A DNA stretch of 64,000 bases from Buddleja alternifolia (taxonomy: Eukaryota; Streptophyta; Magnoliopsida; Lamiales; Scrophulariaceae). This document shows positions 42,919 through 56,900 of this stretch, one piece after another. The notes under the pieces are model-generated. The model saw nothing but the letters and a program-made list of their open reading frames with translations, made no database searches and was not told the origin of the DNA. The translations under genes were made by a program, and so were the position numbers. Position 1 is the first letter of the stretch. Every line of letters begins with the position of its first letter. The stretch is taken from assembly GCA_019426215.1 (NCBI GenBank), contig CM033394.1, positions 39,306,423 through 39,370,422 on the forward strand, read 5' to 3'.

Positions 42919-45900
42919 TCACGTCACGGATGTTGATCTTGAATCTTCTGTCTTGTTTGCTTTGCACATGCAATCCGGACAAGGAAATGAATATATAGAG
43001 TCGTTTGGTCTCTTAAGTGCGATACCTTTTGAGTCACTATGTGCTCGCATACTTAGCATTTGTCGCTTGAAGCTTTTCCACCTGGGATAAGAACAAATAA
43101 ACGAAAAAATTCAAGTAATGAATAAACAAAGGTAGTAAAAGGAAGTCATAAATAAAAGGGATAATTACATGCAGACCCTGTAACTTATATGGTAATTACC
43201 ACGAACCCTATGAGGTTTTGCAAATTATTATGGTAATTTCTCCAACTTCAGGGTGTTTTCCGTAATTAGAGCCTTGTGCAGGGGGTTGTCGATGTAACTT
43301 AGCCTAAATCAAATTCACATACCCTTTTAAAAAGTGAAACAAAGACATTTACAAAAAAAAAAAAAGAGAGAAGAAAACGAGAACCAACAAAAATTGTAGA
43401 GTAAATTACAAACACCCTGTGTGTGAGAACCTAATTACGAAATATACTGTGAGGTTTGAGAAATTACCATAACTTAATAACTTTCACAGAAGCATATTAC
43501 ATTTTCACCCCATGTTTACCCAATGTTCAGTAAAGCAGATTACAATTTCACCCTGTGCTTTTCAAATCATCAGAATATGGTAGGTGGTGTCATAATGATT
43601 TACAAACCTCAGGGGCTCGTGGTAATTACCGAATAAGTAAGGGAGTATGCATGTTATTATCCCAAAAGTGTATCCCCTTATAGTACACTATCAAAAATTT
43701 CAAGCAACAAAAGGTACTGATTGACCAGCTGCACCGCAACCAGCAGCGAACAGTTGGAATTTAATATACCACGAAAAAAGCATTACCCGATATTAGGATT
43801 ATCAAATAATATTGCCAATTTCCGTTTGTCAGGCCTAATTGTCCTCGAGTGTCCACCATATAAATATCTTCTGTGCCCCAGAAGAAAATGAGGGAAATTT
43901 CCGCCTTGAGTCGTTACGAATACTTCACTATGAAGACAAACAGTGTAATCTATAGCAGCCATTCTGGACGAATAATTCTGAAAATAAGCAACTCAAGTCA
44001 AAACATATATATATATATATATATATATAATAAAAAGAGAACATGAAAAGGGAATAAATACAAAATGAAATGAGAAAGAAAAGGAAAAAATAAAGATAGT
44101 TCTCAATTTAGACCTGATATGGAGCCAGTTCCTCAGCAGATGCTAGTGTCTCTTTTGTTTGTAGTAATGGGAACATTTCCAAAAGTGGAGCCATATACCT
44201 CTCCGAGTCGTATATTCTTCCAGATGCCAAATATATAGAAGTACTTCTGTCAAAGCCCATCCCCCTGAGCATCAAACCTACCTGATCAATACCATAAAAG
44301 ATGAAAATTAATCATGGAAATATCAAAATTTCGAATTAATATCCACCTGTACCGCATAAGATACTATTAAAATGGTACGGCTTTTTGAAAGAAATACCTC
44401 CTGTGAACAGAACAAATGATTCATATCAATATGACAAAGAAGATTTATATCTTAGAATCATACAATTTTCTATGCATATAACCATGCGCATCATATGGGC
44501 ACTACAACCTTGTATACCAACTCCTCAGCCACCACCACCACTCACCAGAAAATATTTTCATCGAATAAACACCAAGAAATACATAGCAAAAATGATTTTA
44601 CATAAAAGAAAAGGCGAAAGAATTACAAGGGAAACATCGACAGCTAGAAATATGGAACGAGTCATGGGGGTCCCACCTATAGCTTCCTTTCTAGTCCTGA
44701 ACCTGCTTAAACCTTACCAAACCCTATCGAGTTCCTTTACATTTTCATCTCCTAATTTTTACTAATTTGATGTTAAGTCTCTGATGCGACGAAACCTGCT
44801 TATTCTTCTTCGAAAACTTCACATAAATATTCCACATCCATCTCTAACTAAGCATCATTGAACAAAATTTACAAAAACAAACATCACTAGACAAATAGTT
44901 ATAACCACAGAAAACAAAATGCAAATGAATCAGATTAAATCTTTAAGTTCTATTCAGAAAGTTCAACTATACAAAACGAAATACCAGAAGATCCTGGAAG
45001 TTTAACCCACAAGAAACCAATCAAAGGGTATTTTGTCAATATACTCTCCATAACCTTCCTATCTCAACAACATAATCACAGGCAAACTAAAGTTGTTCAA
45101 ACATGTAACACATATTTCTCATTTCAATCAAAAATGGTATTTTAGAAATCCTACATTGTCACTGTGTTAAATAGTAAGCAAGGACACACAAACTTCTAAG
45201 AGATTGAAGCAAGAGTTATTCCTAGAAAAAGAAAATGTGTGATTAATCGTAAACAAACTCACATGCGACGGAACATGAAGAAAAATGAAGATGAATCGAG
45301 CTTAAAAGATATTACCTCTAGAGGTGTTAAAGGACATTTCCCATTTAATCTGATCGCTCCAGGACGAATGACTCGACCAGGCTTGGTAAATTTTCCCTTC
45401 CAACCTCTTTCCCTTGCAGCATCCATATCTAGTTTTTCTTGCTCCCCACCATCATATACACAACAAGAAAAAGCAACCATATCCTACAGAAGACGATGAT
45501 CAATGCTTGATTCTTGTTATGTATAAAAAGAAAATCCCACTCCATTCTAACTAACCTCCTCAAAACGAAGATGCACAGAGATATACTTGCCACTATTATT
45601 TGCACTGTGTTCTTTCATTCTTGCAACCAAAGTTTCGCTTAAAGTCAGTATAGGATTGGAGAACCTTAGAGCTTGATAATTTGCCAAACATCTCAGTCGT
45701 TGTACTGCTGGCGGAGCATCGAATGACAGCCGATTTGCAAATGGAGAAATCCTTATAATCCTGAGTTGGCCAAATACTAAAAGGTTAGAAATTTATAAGG
45801 TTGAGGAATTAGTAAAACTGTTCTGGCATCAGTAACTAGAAAGAAAAACTGCAATGAGAAAGATATTGAACAAACATAGGTGATCTGTCCACTAAGCAAT

Positions 45901-48900
45901 AAATGAGTGGGTTCAGAACAAGATAAGTAGAAAGTATCCAACTATTCAATATGCAGCACTATCTTAGAGTTAGAGAAATTTGAGGTGATGTTAGACTTAA
46001 ACACGAGAAGCTGCAAAATAAAGATTATTATACTCATATGGGTCACTTCCTCTATATCACATTCACTCCGACACATAGTACTGAAATATCACAAGTCAGC
46101 AACTTAACATGCAACTAAAAGGGATCTAAGCCAAGCTACTACATGTGATGCACCACATGAGCCCAAGAAAGGAAAGAGAAAATACATGTGAAAGTCCAAC
46201 AAAGAAAAAGAAGAGAAAGACAAGAAAATAGGCGGTTGGCAGTAATTTTGTCATGGGATCCTACTATGACTCTTTATATCTTCCATTATTATTGAGCCAA
46301 GGATTATTGTCAAACTTTCTCTCTCAGAACAAATAATTGTCTAAGCAAATGGTAGAATGAGTCCTAACATAGGACTAAATGAGCTCCACACACTCTTAAA
46401 GCAAAATAAAAGGCGGAAAATATGTTATTCCAATACATTTCTGCCTGTATAATGTTACGAGTACATCTCAACAGCAAGCTACATGCTGCTTTCATGCTAC
46501 TTCTATGGACAAGAACATCGCCATAAAAAAAACAACTCTTTAAACATTTTTTTTTAGAAAGTCAATCCTATCATTCAGAAATCACACAAATGCACTGTAC
46601 AGACTCATTAATACGCACATCATACAAACTCATTAAGAACGGCGATGGGAAAATTTTAAGAAATCAGTACATGAAACCTGAAAGACTTACTTTTCTTCAA
46701 GTAGCTTAGGAAGAACTGTATCCCTATAATACAGGACGGATGACCATGCTTTTATCCTGAAGTTGTGCACATTGCTCATGTTATGGTCAAATCGCTCCAT
46801 TAGGTACCCTGGGACCGTTTTTACTATCCGAACATCATTTTCCAGGGTTTTCAAAAAAAATTCTTCATCATATATATCACCAAATTTGCTGCACACAGAA
46901 AGCAGTATCAGACATTTTATTCTATGCAATAAAAAGGATGTCATCTCATATTTTTAAGTTTATAAGCATTTATTTCATTATGAAAGGGGAATGTTCCCAA
47001 GTGATTTACTTCCAAGGCGGACAAAAAACCATAACTTTGTCAAACACATAATTTTAATTGAACAAATGGAAACTGCAGGAACAAGACAAACCTACAAAGA
47101 CTATCAAAACTATTATAGAAAACAGTTTGTACTTGAGAATGAGACTGTAATGATATTGATTAGAGCAATCAGCAACAACTTTTTGGCTCCTTTAAAATAT
47201 ATACAAGATTCATTCAAAAGTTAAGCAGAACACACACACAGCCTCAAGCTCGCTGACAGATTCAACAAAGCTTGAGCAACCTTCCCTCAGCTCAACTCGA
47301 TTTGCGTAAACCATTTCAGATTCAATGCTATGTATTGACTAAATCTGGGAATTTATCAGCGAAAAGGACAAGTGGACATTAGATAAGTCAAATGGATATA
47401 AGCACTACTACTTCATCAAACCAAAAAGACAAGCAACCAAACCAATTTTGACGGTTAATTTCAAATACGTCTTGCCAATATTGATTGACTAACCAAACCG
47501 CGAGAAATTGTGATGGGGACCCATAGATGTCCAAGTTTGAGGGGTTTAAAGATAGTTAATACATATTTTGCCTATGTTGTGATGCAGGCTGCACAGCCAT
47601 CACTTCCATTAGAGCCTCACCACAGCCAAACATACATTTTTTAACTTTGTATCAGTAAGACACAATTATCTACGTATCTGCAATTTATTAATGCACCATT
47701 TTCTGGAGATAATAACAGTCCCCACCTTGGATCTCTCCAAATGCTGTGAAAATGGAAATTCGGAATAACAAGAGTTGCATTGAGGTAGCCTGCCACAGCT
47801 ACGGCATTGCATATCTGAAAGCACCACCATCAGTTACAGAAAGTGCCACTAAGTCCACATATAAGAAAGTATAAGCAATTTTTTATCATAACGTAAACAT
47901 TGCATAAAAACAAGACTTGCCGATGTTCTCTGCTGATTCAGACCACCATTGGCCTCAACAAAAATATATCCATTTGACTCCGGTAACCCTACAATATAAA
48001 AGAGATATTTGGCTAAATATCACATATTCACAGCTCAAGCTCAATCCATCAAGAACAAATGCAAATAATCATGAAATAAAATGTTGAGTTTGGACAAAGC
48101 ATGAACAAATACATAGTCTTGAACATGAAGATAAAGGTGGTAGATAGTTATTTGTATCATACATTACAGGACAAAATAGAGTAGATGAAAAAGGTTTTTG
48201 TTATATTATTCTACATTATCAAGTCATTCTTGGTGATGCACATTAGTGGTCTGATTCCCTGCTTGCAGATGCATCAACTAACTACTAGGCGTATGTGAAC
48301 CAGCCTTACTACCTCCCAAGCCATCCAACATCAAGGCATCATATATTTTATCACGATTTTGCAAAAGTTCCTATTGATGGCAACACCAACAATTGTAAAA
48401 CAAACCCAAGGCAACTGGGAATGTAAGGATCAGCATTACGCTGCTTTTTTTCTTATGATGGAAATTTAATAGATATGTGATTGAACGAAATCATAGAAAC
48501 AGTAATTTGCAAATTTCATTTTAGAAATGTCGAAAAGTTCGGACTAATCATGACTCAAGAAATAACCAAAAAGCAGCAGCTAAGACATCCTGCAGTGAAG
48601 TTTCTCAATACCCATCTGCTTTTGTACTTGTATTATTTTTTATTTTATGTTTTTGCTTATTAAAATGTGTAAAGAACAGATGGGAGAAATCCATCAGAAA
48701 CTTGTCATTCTTTATACAGAATGGCATAAACCTAAGGGTCTTCAATTATAAGCAGTAGGTTGTGAAGGATAAAACAATAAAAGAGCTTCAGTGCTTTGAA
48801 AAGTCTTCCTTATTTCCAGTAAACATCAAGACTACAAAATCAAAGCATATGCAGTATGTCTACAGTTAGCTCTTCTACAAAAGTCTAGAACTAAGCTTAT

Positions 48901-51900
48901 AGCATGAGTGGCTAAGAACACAATAAGAGAAGAATCAGTTATTGAAGTCTGACTATAAGAAAGTTTTATACCTTCTGACGACTTGTTGATGCATGGTTTC
49001 CATTGACCACTTTTATACGAGTGTTTCCATATGGTCGATATCTGTGGTGAAATTTAAATAGTCCGATGAGAAATACAGGTAAAAACTTTCATTTTGTCTC
49101 ACCACTCTCCTGCGTATACATATACACACATATATGATAAAAGGGCATTGAAGAAACATTAAATGACATGTATAACATATTATCTATTTTATTAATCTGA
49201 TAGTAGAGAACTCTGTTGTGGAATATTCTATATCCACTAAATGGTGAAATATCTTGTAAATCTCAAGATATAAAATGATCTCACATCAGCCAAGAACAGG
49301 ATTTATTGACATTTCAATCCTCATTGCAGATATATAATACTATAGTAGATATGTGTTCCACATTTATCACCTGATAAATCTCAAGTTTGTATAGGATTTG
49401 AGAAACTCCACTTATTTTTCAGATGAAGTAAGATTGGCTGGAGTTTTAATAATTATAAAGATGTTTGAGAAATAAAAAGACAGATTGAGAAAAATAAGAA
49501 TCATGCGGTCCCCTCACCTTATAAACATAAAGATATTAAAGACTTGGACAGACCATTATTTCTGGAATCAGCAAATGCTTTGGCCCGCAACAGAACAAAT
49601 CTTGCTAATAATCGGTCCGACTTGTATTACTTAGTTTTTCCATTATGAATAAATATCAAGATTCAGTAATCTATTTCAACCACATTTAGTTAGGTTTATG
49701 AGATCAAATGGTAAAACAATATGTTGCTTATACCGTTTTAATTGCGGTTTGACTTAGAGGGCCCACCATTTGACCAAAGATTCCAAATTAATAATGTATT
49801 GGGGCTGTGGAACGAACAGTGTGGCGCTAAAGCTCTTTATACATCAAGATTTCTTTACAATGCCAGACCTTTTAATTTCAATTACGATATTACCCACATT
49901 GACTATTCAAGAAACACCTGTTTTTGTTTCTCCTTAAGAACAACAGCTCTTCCTCTTCAATCGTGTACCAGAAAAGGCACTACACACTGAATAGAATTCC
50001 GTTTCAATAAGTTCTATAATTCTTTGTTGTTGATATGCATCTTCTTTGTCGTTAATTTATGATCTTTATTACACAATAAAGCTTTCTACTCGGTACATAA
50101 TTGTATTTTTGTTGGGCCTATGCCCATTAGTGGTCAGAAAATATAGGATGAAGGACAAACATAAGTTTCACATGTTTATTTCAAACATCAGGGCAATAAA
50201 TGTGACAAGTGACACTAATAAGCAAAACAAATCTAATATGTGGCACAAGGCATCAATAATTGCAGGATATAAAAACTTTTAACAATCGGAAGTTTGCTTC
50301 GCTGTCCGAGAGAATCTCTAAGATCTGTTCTTTTTGAACAAAAAGTGGTCTCAATGTTGTACATATTGCATAATTGAAGGTAATCCAATTTACAGTATTA
50401 GGAGATATCCAGACATAATATCCATATTATATATCCAAATCCAGTCAACGAACCAAATGCACCTTTGCTGTAGGTTAGAAATAATCAATAGTCAGGTCCC
50501 ATGATTATTTGAAAGCAATATCTTTGTCAAAAGCAAAATGATTAAAAACATGCATTTTTGTAAAATAAAGAACAATTTTGTAATAAAAGTACACAGATGA
50601 CTCAATTTTAGATTAACACGAATTCCAATTCAGGATGATGTTTCCGGCAACCAGAATAACACCATTATTTTTCCCCGGTGCAATCCGGTAATCCCAATAA
50701 AACCTTCATCCATTTATTCCAAAATCAGAATAACTTTAGAAATGGATGAAACTAACTGAAAACTAATCCTTAAAAGAAAAGTTTTAGATATGTTAACCTA
50801 GTGCCTTCTCTCCATCATAGATATCCTACACCAAGCCCATTCTTTCATTCAATTTAATCCACACATATCGAGGTCATCAAGAAGCAAGATCTCCAAGTAA
50901 AAGTAGAATTCAACTAACAAAAAACAAAGAAATGCAAATTGCAACCCATTCTTTCATTTAATTTAATCCACACATATCAAGGTCACCAAGAAGCAAGCTT
51001 TCCAAGTATAAGTAGAATTCAACTAACACGAAACAAAGAAATGCAAATTGCAACCCATTCTTTCATTCAATTTAATCCACATATATCGAGGTCATCAAGA
51101 ATCAAGTTTTCGAAGTATAAGTAGAATTCAACTAACAAGAAACAAAGAAATGCTAATTGCAACAAAATTTTCCATTTCTCAAGGCACAAAACATAGTTAT
51201 TATAATTACGGAATCAAATCAAACAATCTACACCTAACAGAGAGCTAGTGTCTTCAAGCGATATAAGGGATTTAGAATGCAATAACATCCTTGATTATCA
51301 GATGCTTAGAGTCATATAACCATTCTTCTTCATCTAAATTCACGTCAGAGTGTCGAAAGCCATTGGCAACCAAAAAACAAATAAACTTCTTTAAACACAT
51401 CAGTCTGAAGCTAATTGAACATAACCACGCTTATAAATTACTCGAATACTACGAAAGCAGAGTGCCAATTGCCAGCATTTCAATTATTGGAGTATTAATT
51501 CATTGCAGACACAAATCAAATCAACTAAGCTTCAGCATTTCAAATTCCAAAACAATCTCAATAAAACAAACAAACAATTAAATAAAACGATCTCAATAAT
51601 TACGATATTACCCACATTGACTATTCAAGAAACACCTGTTTTTTGTTTCTCCTTAAGAACAACAGTAGCTCTTCCTAGCTCTCTTCCTCTTCAATCGTGT
51701 ACCAGAAAAGGCACTACACACTGAATAGAATTCCATTTCAATAAGTTCTACAATTCTTTGATGTTGATATGTATCTTCTTAGTCGTTAAGTTATAATCTT
51801 GATTACACAAAAAGTTTTCTACTCGGTACATAGTTGTACATTTTGTTGGCCTATGCCAATTAGTGGTCAGAAAATACAGTATGACGGACGTACATAAGTT

Positions 51901-53612
51901 TCACTACATGTTTATTTCAAACATCAGGGCAGTAAATGTGACAAGTGATACTAATAAGCACAACAAATCTAATGTGTGGCACAAGGCCTCAATAATTGTA
52001 GGATATAACAAGTTTTAACAATTGGAAGTTTGCTCTCGCTATCCGAGAGAATCTCTAAGATCTGTTCTATTTGAACAAAAAGTGGTCTCAATGTTGCACA
52101 TATTGCATAATTGAACTAAGGTAATCCAATTACAATATTAGGAAATATCCAGACATAATATCCATATTATATATCCAAATCCAGTCAACGAACCAAATGC
52201 ACCCTTGTTGTAGGTTAGAAATAATCAAATAATCAGGTCCCATGATTATTTGAAAGCAATATCTTTGTCAAAAGCAGAATGATTAAAAACATGCATTTTT
52301 GTATAATAAATAACAATTTTGTAATAAAAGTAGACAGATGACTCAATCTTAGATTTACTCGAATTCCAATTCAGGATTATGTTTCCGGCGATCAGAATAA
52401 CACCATTATTTTTCCCTGGTGCAATCCGGTAATCCCAATAAAACCTTCATCCATTTATTCCAAAATCAGAATCACTTTAGAAATGGATGGGACAACTGAA
52501 AACTAATCTTTAAAAAGAAAAGTTTTGGACAAGTGAACCTAGTGCCTTCTCTCCATCATAGATATTCTACACCAAGCCCATTCCTTCATTCGATGTAATT
52601 CACACATATCGAGGTCATCAAGAAGCAAGATTTCCAAGTAAAAGTAGAATTCAACTAACAAAAAACAAAGAAATGCAAATTGCAACCCATTCTTTCATTC
52701 AATTTTAATCCACACATATTGAGGTCAGCAAGAAGCAAGATTTCCAAGTATAAGTAGAATTCAACTAACAAGAAACAAAGAAATGCAAATTGAAATTTTC
52801 CATTTCTCCCGGCACAAAACATAGTTATTATGATTACAGAATCAAATCAAACAATCGACACCTAACAAAAAAGCTAGTGTCCTCGAGCAATATAAGAGAT
52901 CTAGAATGCAATAACATCCTGTTATTACAGATGCTTAAAGTAATATACCCATTCTTCCTCTAAATTCATGTCAGAGTTTCAAACGACATCGGCGACCAAA
53001 AAACGAAAACTTAAGTTCTTTAAACACATCGTCAGAAGCTAATTGAACATAACCACGCCTATAAATTACTCGAATACTACGAAAGCAGAGTGCCAATTGC
53101 CAGCATTTCAATTATTGGAGTAATAATTCATTGCAGACACAAATCAAATCAACTAAGCTTCAGCATTTCAAATTCCAAAACGATCTCAATAAAACAAACA
53201 AACAAACAAAAAAGGATAGATAAATAAATTAAAATTTTGCACTGACCGCATCGGCAGAAGAATTGTCGGAGTCCATTTCGGGTCGGACCTTGGCGTAGAG
53301 CTGGGGGCTCCGATAAACCGACCCGGGGGTAGGCCTGTGCTTAATCACCGGAACGACATCAAACGACACCGTTCCCATGTAGAACAGCATCCCAGCGATG
53401 TAGAGCAGCGGCGCGAACAGAAAAATGCCCTGGCGCTTCAACAGAACGGAGAGTACGATCCACGCGAGGCGCTGCGCGAGTGTCTTGGGAGGGGGCGGAC
53501 GCGCCGATTTGGAGCCTCGGTGGCGGTATCGCGGTGAGCGGCTGAGCGGCGACGCCGGCGGCGAGGTAGGGCTGTTGTTTCCGCTGCTCGGGAGCCGATT
53601 GTACGCGTGCAT
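42919..53612 (-). CDS. O-fucosyltransferase family protein (GT106-like), 561 aa
   Basis: Ten exons, in transcript order: 53612-53247, 49041-48972, 47988-47921, 47814-47726, 46888-46691, 45760-45556, 45483-45316, 44281-44114, 43977-43787 and 43081-42919. Phases agree and the sum is 561 codons plus stop. The product is a type II membrane protein: a Ser/Pro/Arg-rich cytosolic tail, one membrane span (about 62-82, [19 protein letters not shown]), a stem, then the plant O-fucosyltransferase domain (about 150-490). Conserved marks are [10 protein letters not shown] (157-166), HLRFEEDM (327-334), D454, S461 and [13 protein letters not shown] (469-481). The family is Golgi-located; members fucosylate proteins or act on cell-wall rhamnogalacturonan. 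The acceptor here cannot be told. Intron 3 has a GC donor. Intron 1 is 4.2 kb and holds a tandem duplication. Confidence 0.95.
43158..43663. mobile_element. MITE in intron 9, gggataattacatgca ends
   Basis: The left end gggataattacatgcagac and inverted right end gggataataacatgcatac are terminal inverted repeats; subterminal ggtaattacc also recurs. It fills most of the intron between exons 9 and 10. Confidence 0.7.
44008..44029. repeat. (TA)n microsatellite in intron 8
   Basis: Pure TA tract close to the acceptor-side of exon 9 as transcribed. Confidence 0.85.
47919..47920 (-). other. GC splice donor of intron 3
   Basis: Exon 3 ends ACATCG and the intron begins GCAAGT on the minus strand; the acceptor at 47815-47816 is AG. 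Both sides then code the family motif [12 protein letters not shown] without a break, so the GC donor is the one used. The intron is only 106 bases. Confidence 0.85.
49883..51595. repeat. tandem duplication, copy 1, in intron 1
   Basis: Starts tacgatattacccacattga. It is followed directly by copy 2, offset 1,718 bp at the start. Long stretches are nearly identical (for example ccaattgccagcatttcaat in both). It contains three 109-bp tandem units at 50836, 50945 and 51054. Confidence 0.9.
50836..51162. repeat. 109-bp tandem repeat, three copies
   Basis: Units start cccattctttcattcaattt at 50836, 50945 and 51054, an exact 109-bp period, and differ by scattered substitutions. Confidence 0.9.
51601..53215. 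repeat. tandem duplication, copy 2, in intron 1
   Basis: The same 1.6-1.7-kb unit. It has only two 109-bp units (52577 and 52686), so the offset drops to 1,628 bp by its end. It stops about 30 bp short of the exon 1 donor, so one duplication border lies next to exon 1. Confidence 0.9.
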
Positions 53613-53690
53613 CGCGCTTTCTGTTTCACATCATAGTACTAATGGTGGTAATACACGAGATGATGATTCAATTCAAATCATGATATGTAT

Positions 53691-53719
53691 GTATAGATAG
53701 ATAGATAGATAGATAGATA
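53691..53719. repeat. (GATA)n microsatellite upstream of the minus-strand gene
   Basis: Tetranucleotide gata/taga tract in the 5' leader or proximal promoter; a (TATG)n tract follows near 53738-53756. Confidence 0.85.
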
Positions 53720-53796
53720 CGTAGGGGAAGGGGTGTGTGTGTATGTATGTATGTATAGGTAGAGAGAGAAAGAGAGGGAAGTGGTGGTGGTGGGGG

Positions 53797-53824
53797 CACG
53801 TGACGTGAGAGAGGGGCGCACGTG
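53797..53824 (-). promoter_or_regulatory. two G-boxes upstream of the O-fucosyltransferase-like gene
   Basis: cacgtgacgtg at 53797-53807 and cacgtg at 53819-53824 lie about 185-212 bp before the ATG. CACGTG is the core site of plant bHLH and bZIP factors; the paired ACGT cores in the first also suit ABA-type bZIPs. Regulation is inference. Confidence 0.5.
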
Positions 53825-53959
53825 CTGGAGATTGAAGGGACAGGACAACAGTATATGGAGAATGAATGATGGCGAGGATGGCAGAGGGAGTTGTGTTTGT
53901 ATATGGGTTGTGTAACAAGATTAGGGTCTGTTTGGTTGCGTGGAAATTTGATTTCACCG

Positions 53960-56900
53960 TTATTTTATTTTATTTTTGCCCTAATTTCTTAGTTCCTTTT
54001 TTTATTTTTATTTAAAGATATTTAAGTAAAAAAATTAGGGAAGATGATAACTATTAGTAAAAGATGTTGAGGTTTTGGGCCACACGATGGTAGTTATTTC
54101 AAAGAAAGATGGACAATTTATATCCATAATAATAGATGAAAAAATGGTCTTGTATAAATAATCTATACTATTATAGAATTGAAAAGGGACCTACAGAAAT
54201 TATTTTTGGACTGTCTAATGGTTTTCGGTGAGTCAAGAACAATTTTATTTTGTTAATCAGGTGGTATGCATCGTGTGGTTACATTGTGCCACTTAGTATT
54301 ATTAATAATGTAGCTTAATGAGAATCGTATAGTCCACTAAATCTCGATATAGGGAAGTTTACATTTTTCTCTTTGTTCCTTTTTAATTTTATTTCTCATC
54401 TCTTTTTCTTTCTTTTTTTTTACTTTTTCTTCTCTTTTGTCACATTTTATTTAAACTCAATTAATTTTCATTTAAGAAATACTTTTATCAAACTTGACTT
54501 TTTGCACATGCATCGACCATCGAATGTGCATTAGACTAGTAAATAAATAATGTAGGGATAAAAACTATATATTGAACATTTTTCCCTAAAAATTAGAAAA
54601 ATAGTAGAATAGTCAAGGTTAAAAAAAATGTTGGGAAATGTCACATTTTTATATTTTTCTTTGGTACATAGCAAAAGTATTTAAATATATAAAATAATGT
54701 TAGTGGTGTACACGTTATTCTTATATATAATAGACGGTCATATATTTTATTAATTTGAGAAGTGTTATTTAGGTTATATAAAAAGGCGCAGGACTTAGGA
54801 CGTACGTAGTGAATCTTGTGTTGGGATATTTGAGTGTGATTCAAACAATTTTCCTTTTCCATATTCTTGGAGTGTCGTGTTTACCAACATTTGCTTTATT
54901 ATCATTTATATTTATAATAAGTACTAACTAAACATCCCTAGTCACCAGGTTATGTGAAATACATCTTCCAAACATTTTTTCAATTAATCGTGTGGGCACA
55001 CTCATTACGTGTGCTTAATAAATAAATTTTTTTATTAAAAATGTGTTGAAAAGAGATTATTAAATTTTTGAAAGAAATGAATGACAAAGCAAGAAATGAG
55101 ATAGGGAAAAAAGTAGGAAGTTTGGAAAACATAATCCATATGAGAGAGAGATTAATGGATAAAAATTATTTTAAAATTCTTTCTTAGTTATTGCAATATA
55201 ATAATTACATTTCAAAACACATCAAATATAATTACTATATAATGTTGACGTTTTATAAAATAGTATAGATTTATTCAATTTTATTAATGAATAACATATA
55301 TACAATTGGTATTCGCATGGAACTAGTTATGTGGTACAATTTGCTAATTAACAAATTCAGTAATTAAAGTATACAAAAAAGAAAAGTGATTCAATACGCA
55401 AGCAGGCGTAATATTGATATAAAGTAACATATTCTGGTGTCAATTGAAAAAATATGCATGACATACTTACAAAATGTCGTTATTACGTACGTATGTATTA
55501 TTTATATATATAGTATATATAATATTATGATATTCATATATACACACTTAAAACTTATTATGTGACATAAAACGTGCTGACATGTGCAAAGACAAACGTA
55601 TGCACATATGGATCAGGAAATGGTTACATCACTAATATATAGCCCCTTTAAACTTTTATGAATTGTTTTGTTCCAAAAATATAGCATTATATTGGTTTTA
55701 GGCACTAAATAAAATTAAATAAAATTTGTTTTGTTATTATAGAAATATAAGTATCAACTTTATGTTAATAATTGTAGTTGACATATAACTATATAAGTAT
55801 AAGATGCAAATCTCAAATTTACGTGTCCACATGCCCAAACTAAATAATAGACTTAAAAGATAAAATTAAAAGAGGTATAGTGGTTTTCTACTTGAATATA
55901 CATTTTTATAAATTAATGAATACTTCATAGTTCCATTTTTACAGGTATGTTGGAATTGTTAACAAATTACTTAAATTTTTCATTTTTATAAATGCAAAAA
56001 AAAAAAAAGATATCTTAGTCAAACTTTAACATGAAATCTATAGTACAAAAATATAATAATTAAGGTTTGAAAATACCTATGAAGGTTGATAATATGTCAT
56101 CTTTTAAAACTTAAAATGGTCCAACATTTTACTTTCAATGTTAATTATATGTTTTGTAATTTTTTGCTTTTTTTTTCTTTATTTATTAATAAGATTCTCT
56201 TAAAGGACACTTACAAGCTACTCCCTATGATATGCTCAATTATTTAAATGTCTCACTCTAAATAAATATCAATAAACTCTCTACTCTAAATAAATATCAA
56301 TAAACTCTCTATGATAAAAACTATATAGCCCTTCATGCTCGTCATTCGCGTGTTTCTGTGAGTGGTTATAATTTTCTTGTGTTGAAATAATTATTATGCC
56401 TCTGATCTAAAATCGTTGGATCTAATATGGCAACATCAAAGATCCATATTAAATACCTAAATTTTGTTTATAATTACCATAAATAGTGATAGAGATTAAC
56501 GGTCCAAATAGATTTTTATAGTTTTAATTTATAAAAGATATAATAAAAATATATATGAATAACATACACACATATGTATACATCTGCTGCAAATGTATGT
56601 ATATAAATACCACCATCCTTCTCTTTCTGCCCCACCACCGCTTGTCTCCGCCCCATCATTAGTACTCTTCCCTCCCTGGGTGACTGGGCCAATGGCAGCC
56701 GTGGGGTTGGGTGGGGGGGGGAGTTGGGAGTGCCACCAGTCCCCTTCTCATTATTAAGAAAATTATTTTTTCACCCTACAAATTTTATATTTAAAATTTT
56801 GTTAACCAAAAACTAAAAATATTAAAATTTGTCCATTTTTTTCGTTTTCGCGCCTGAGACCAAAATTTTTAGTTCCGTCCCTTTTGACAGCAGCAACTTA

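Noticed and set aside
44385..44765. 126-codon plus-strand frame
   Set aside because: Lies in intron 7 of the minus-strand O-fucosyltransferase-like gene and has no domain.
46991..47224. 77-codon plus-strand frame
   Set aside because: Intronic, low-complexity, no family resemblance.
53337..53700. Plus-strand Arg-rich frames
   Set aside because: Opposite strand of exon 1 of the O-fucosyltransferase-like gene; GC-rich exon keeps other frames open.
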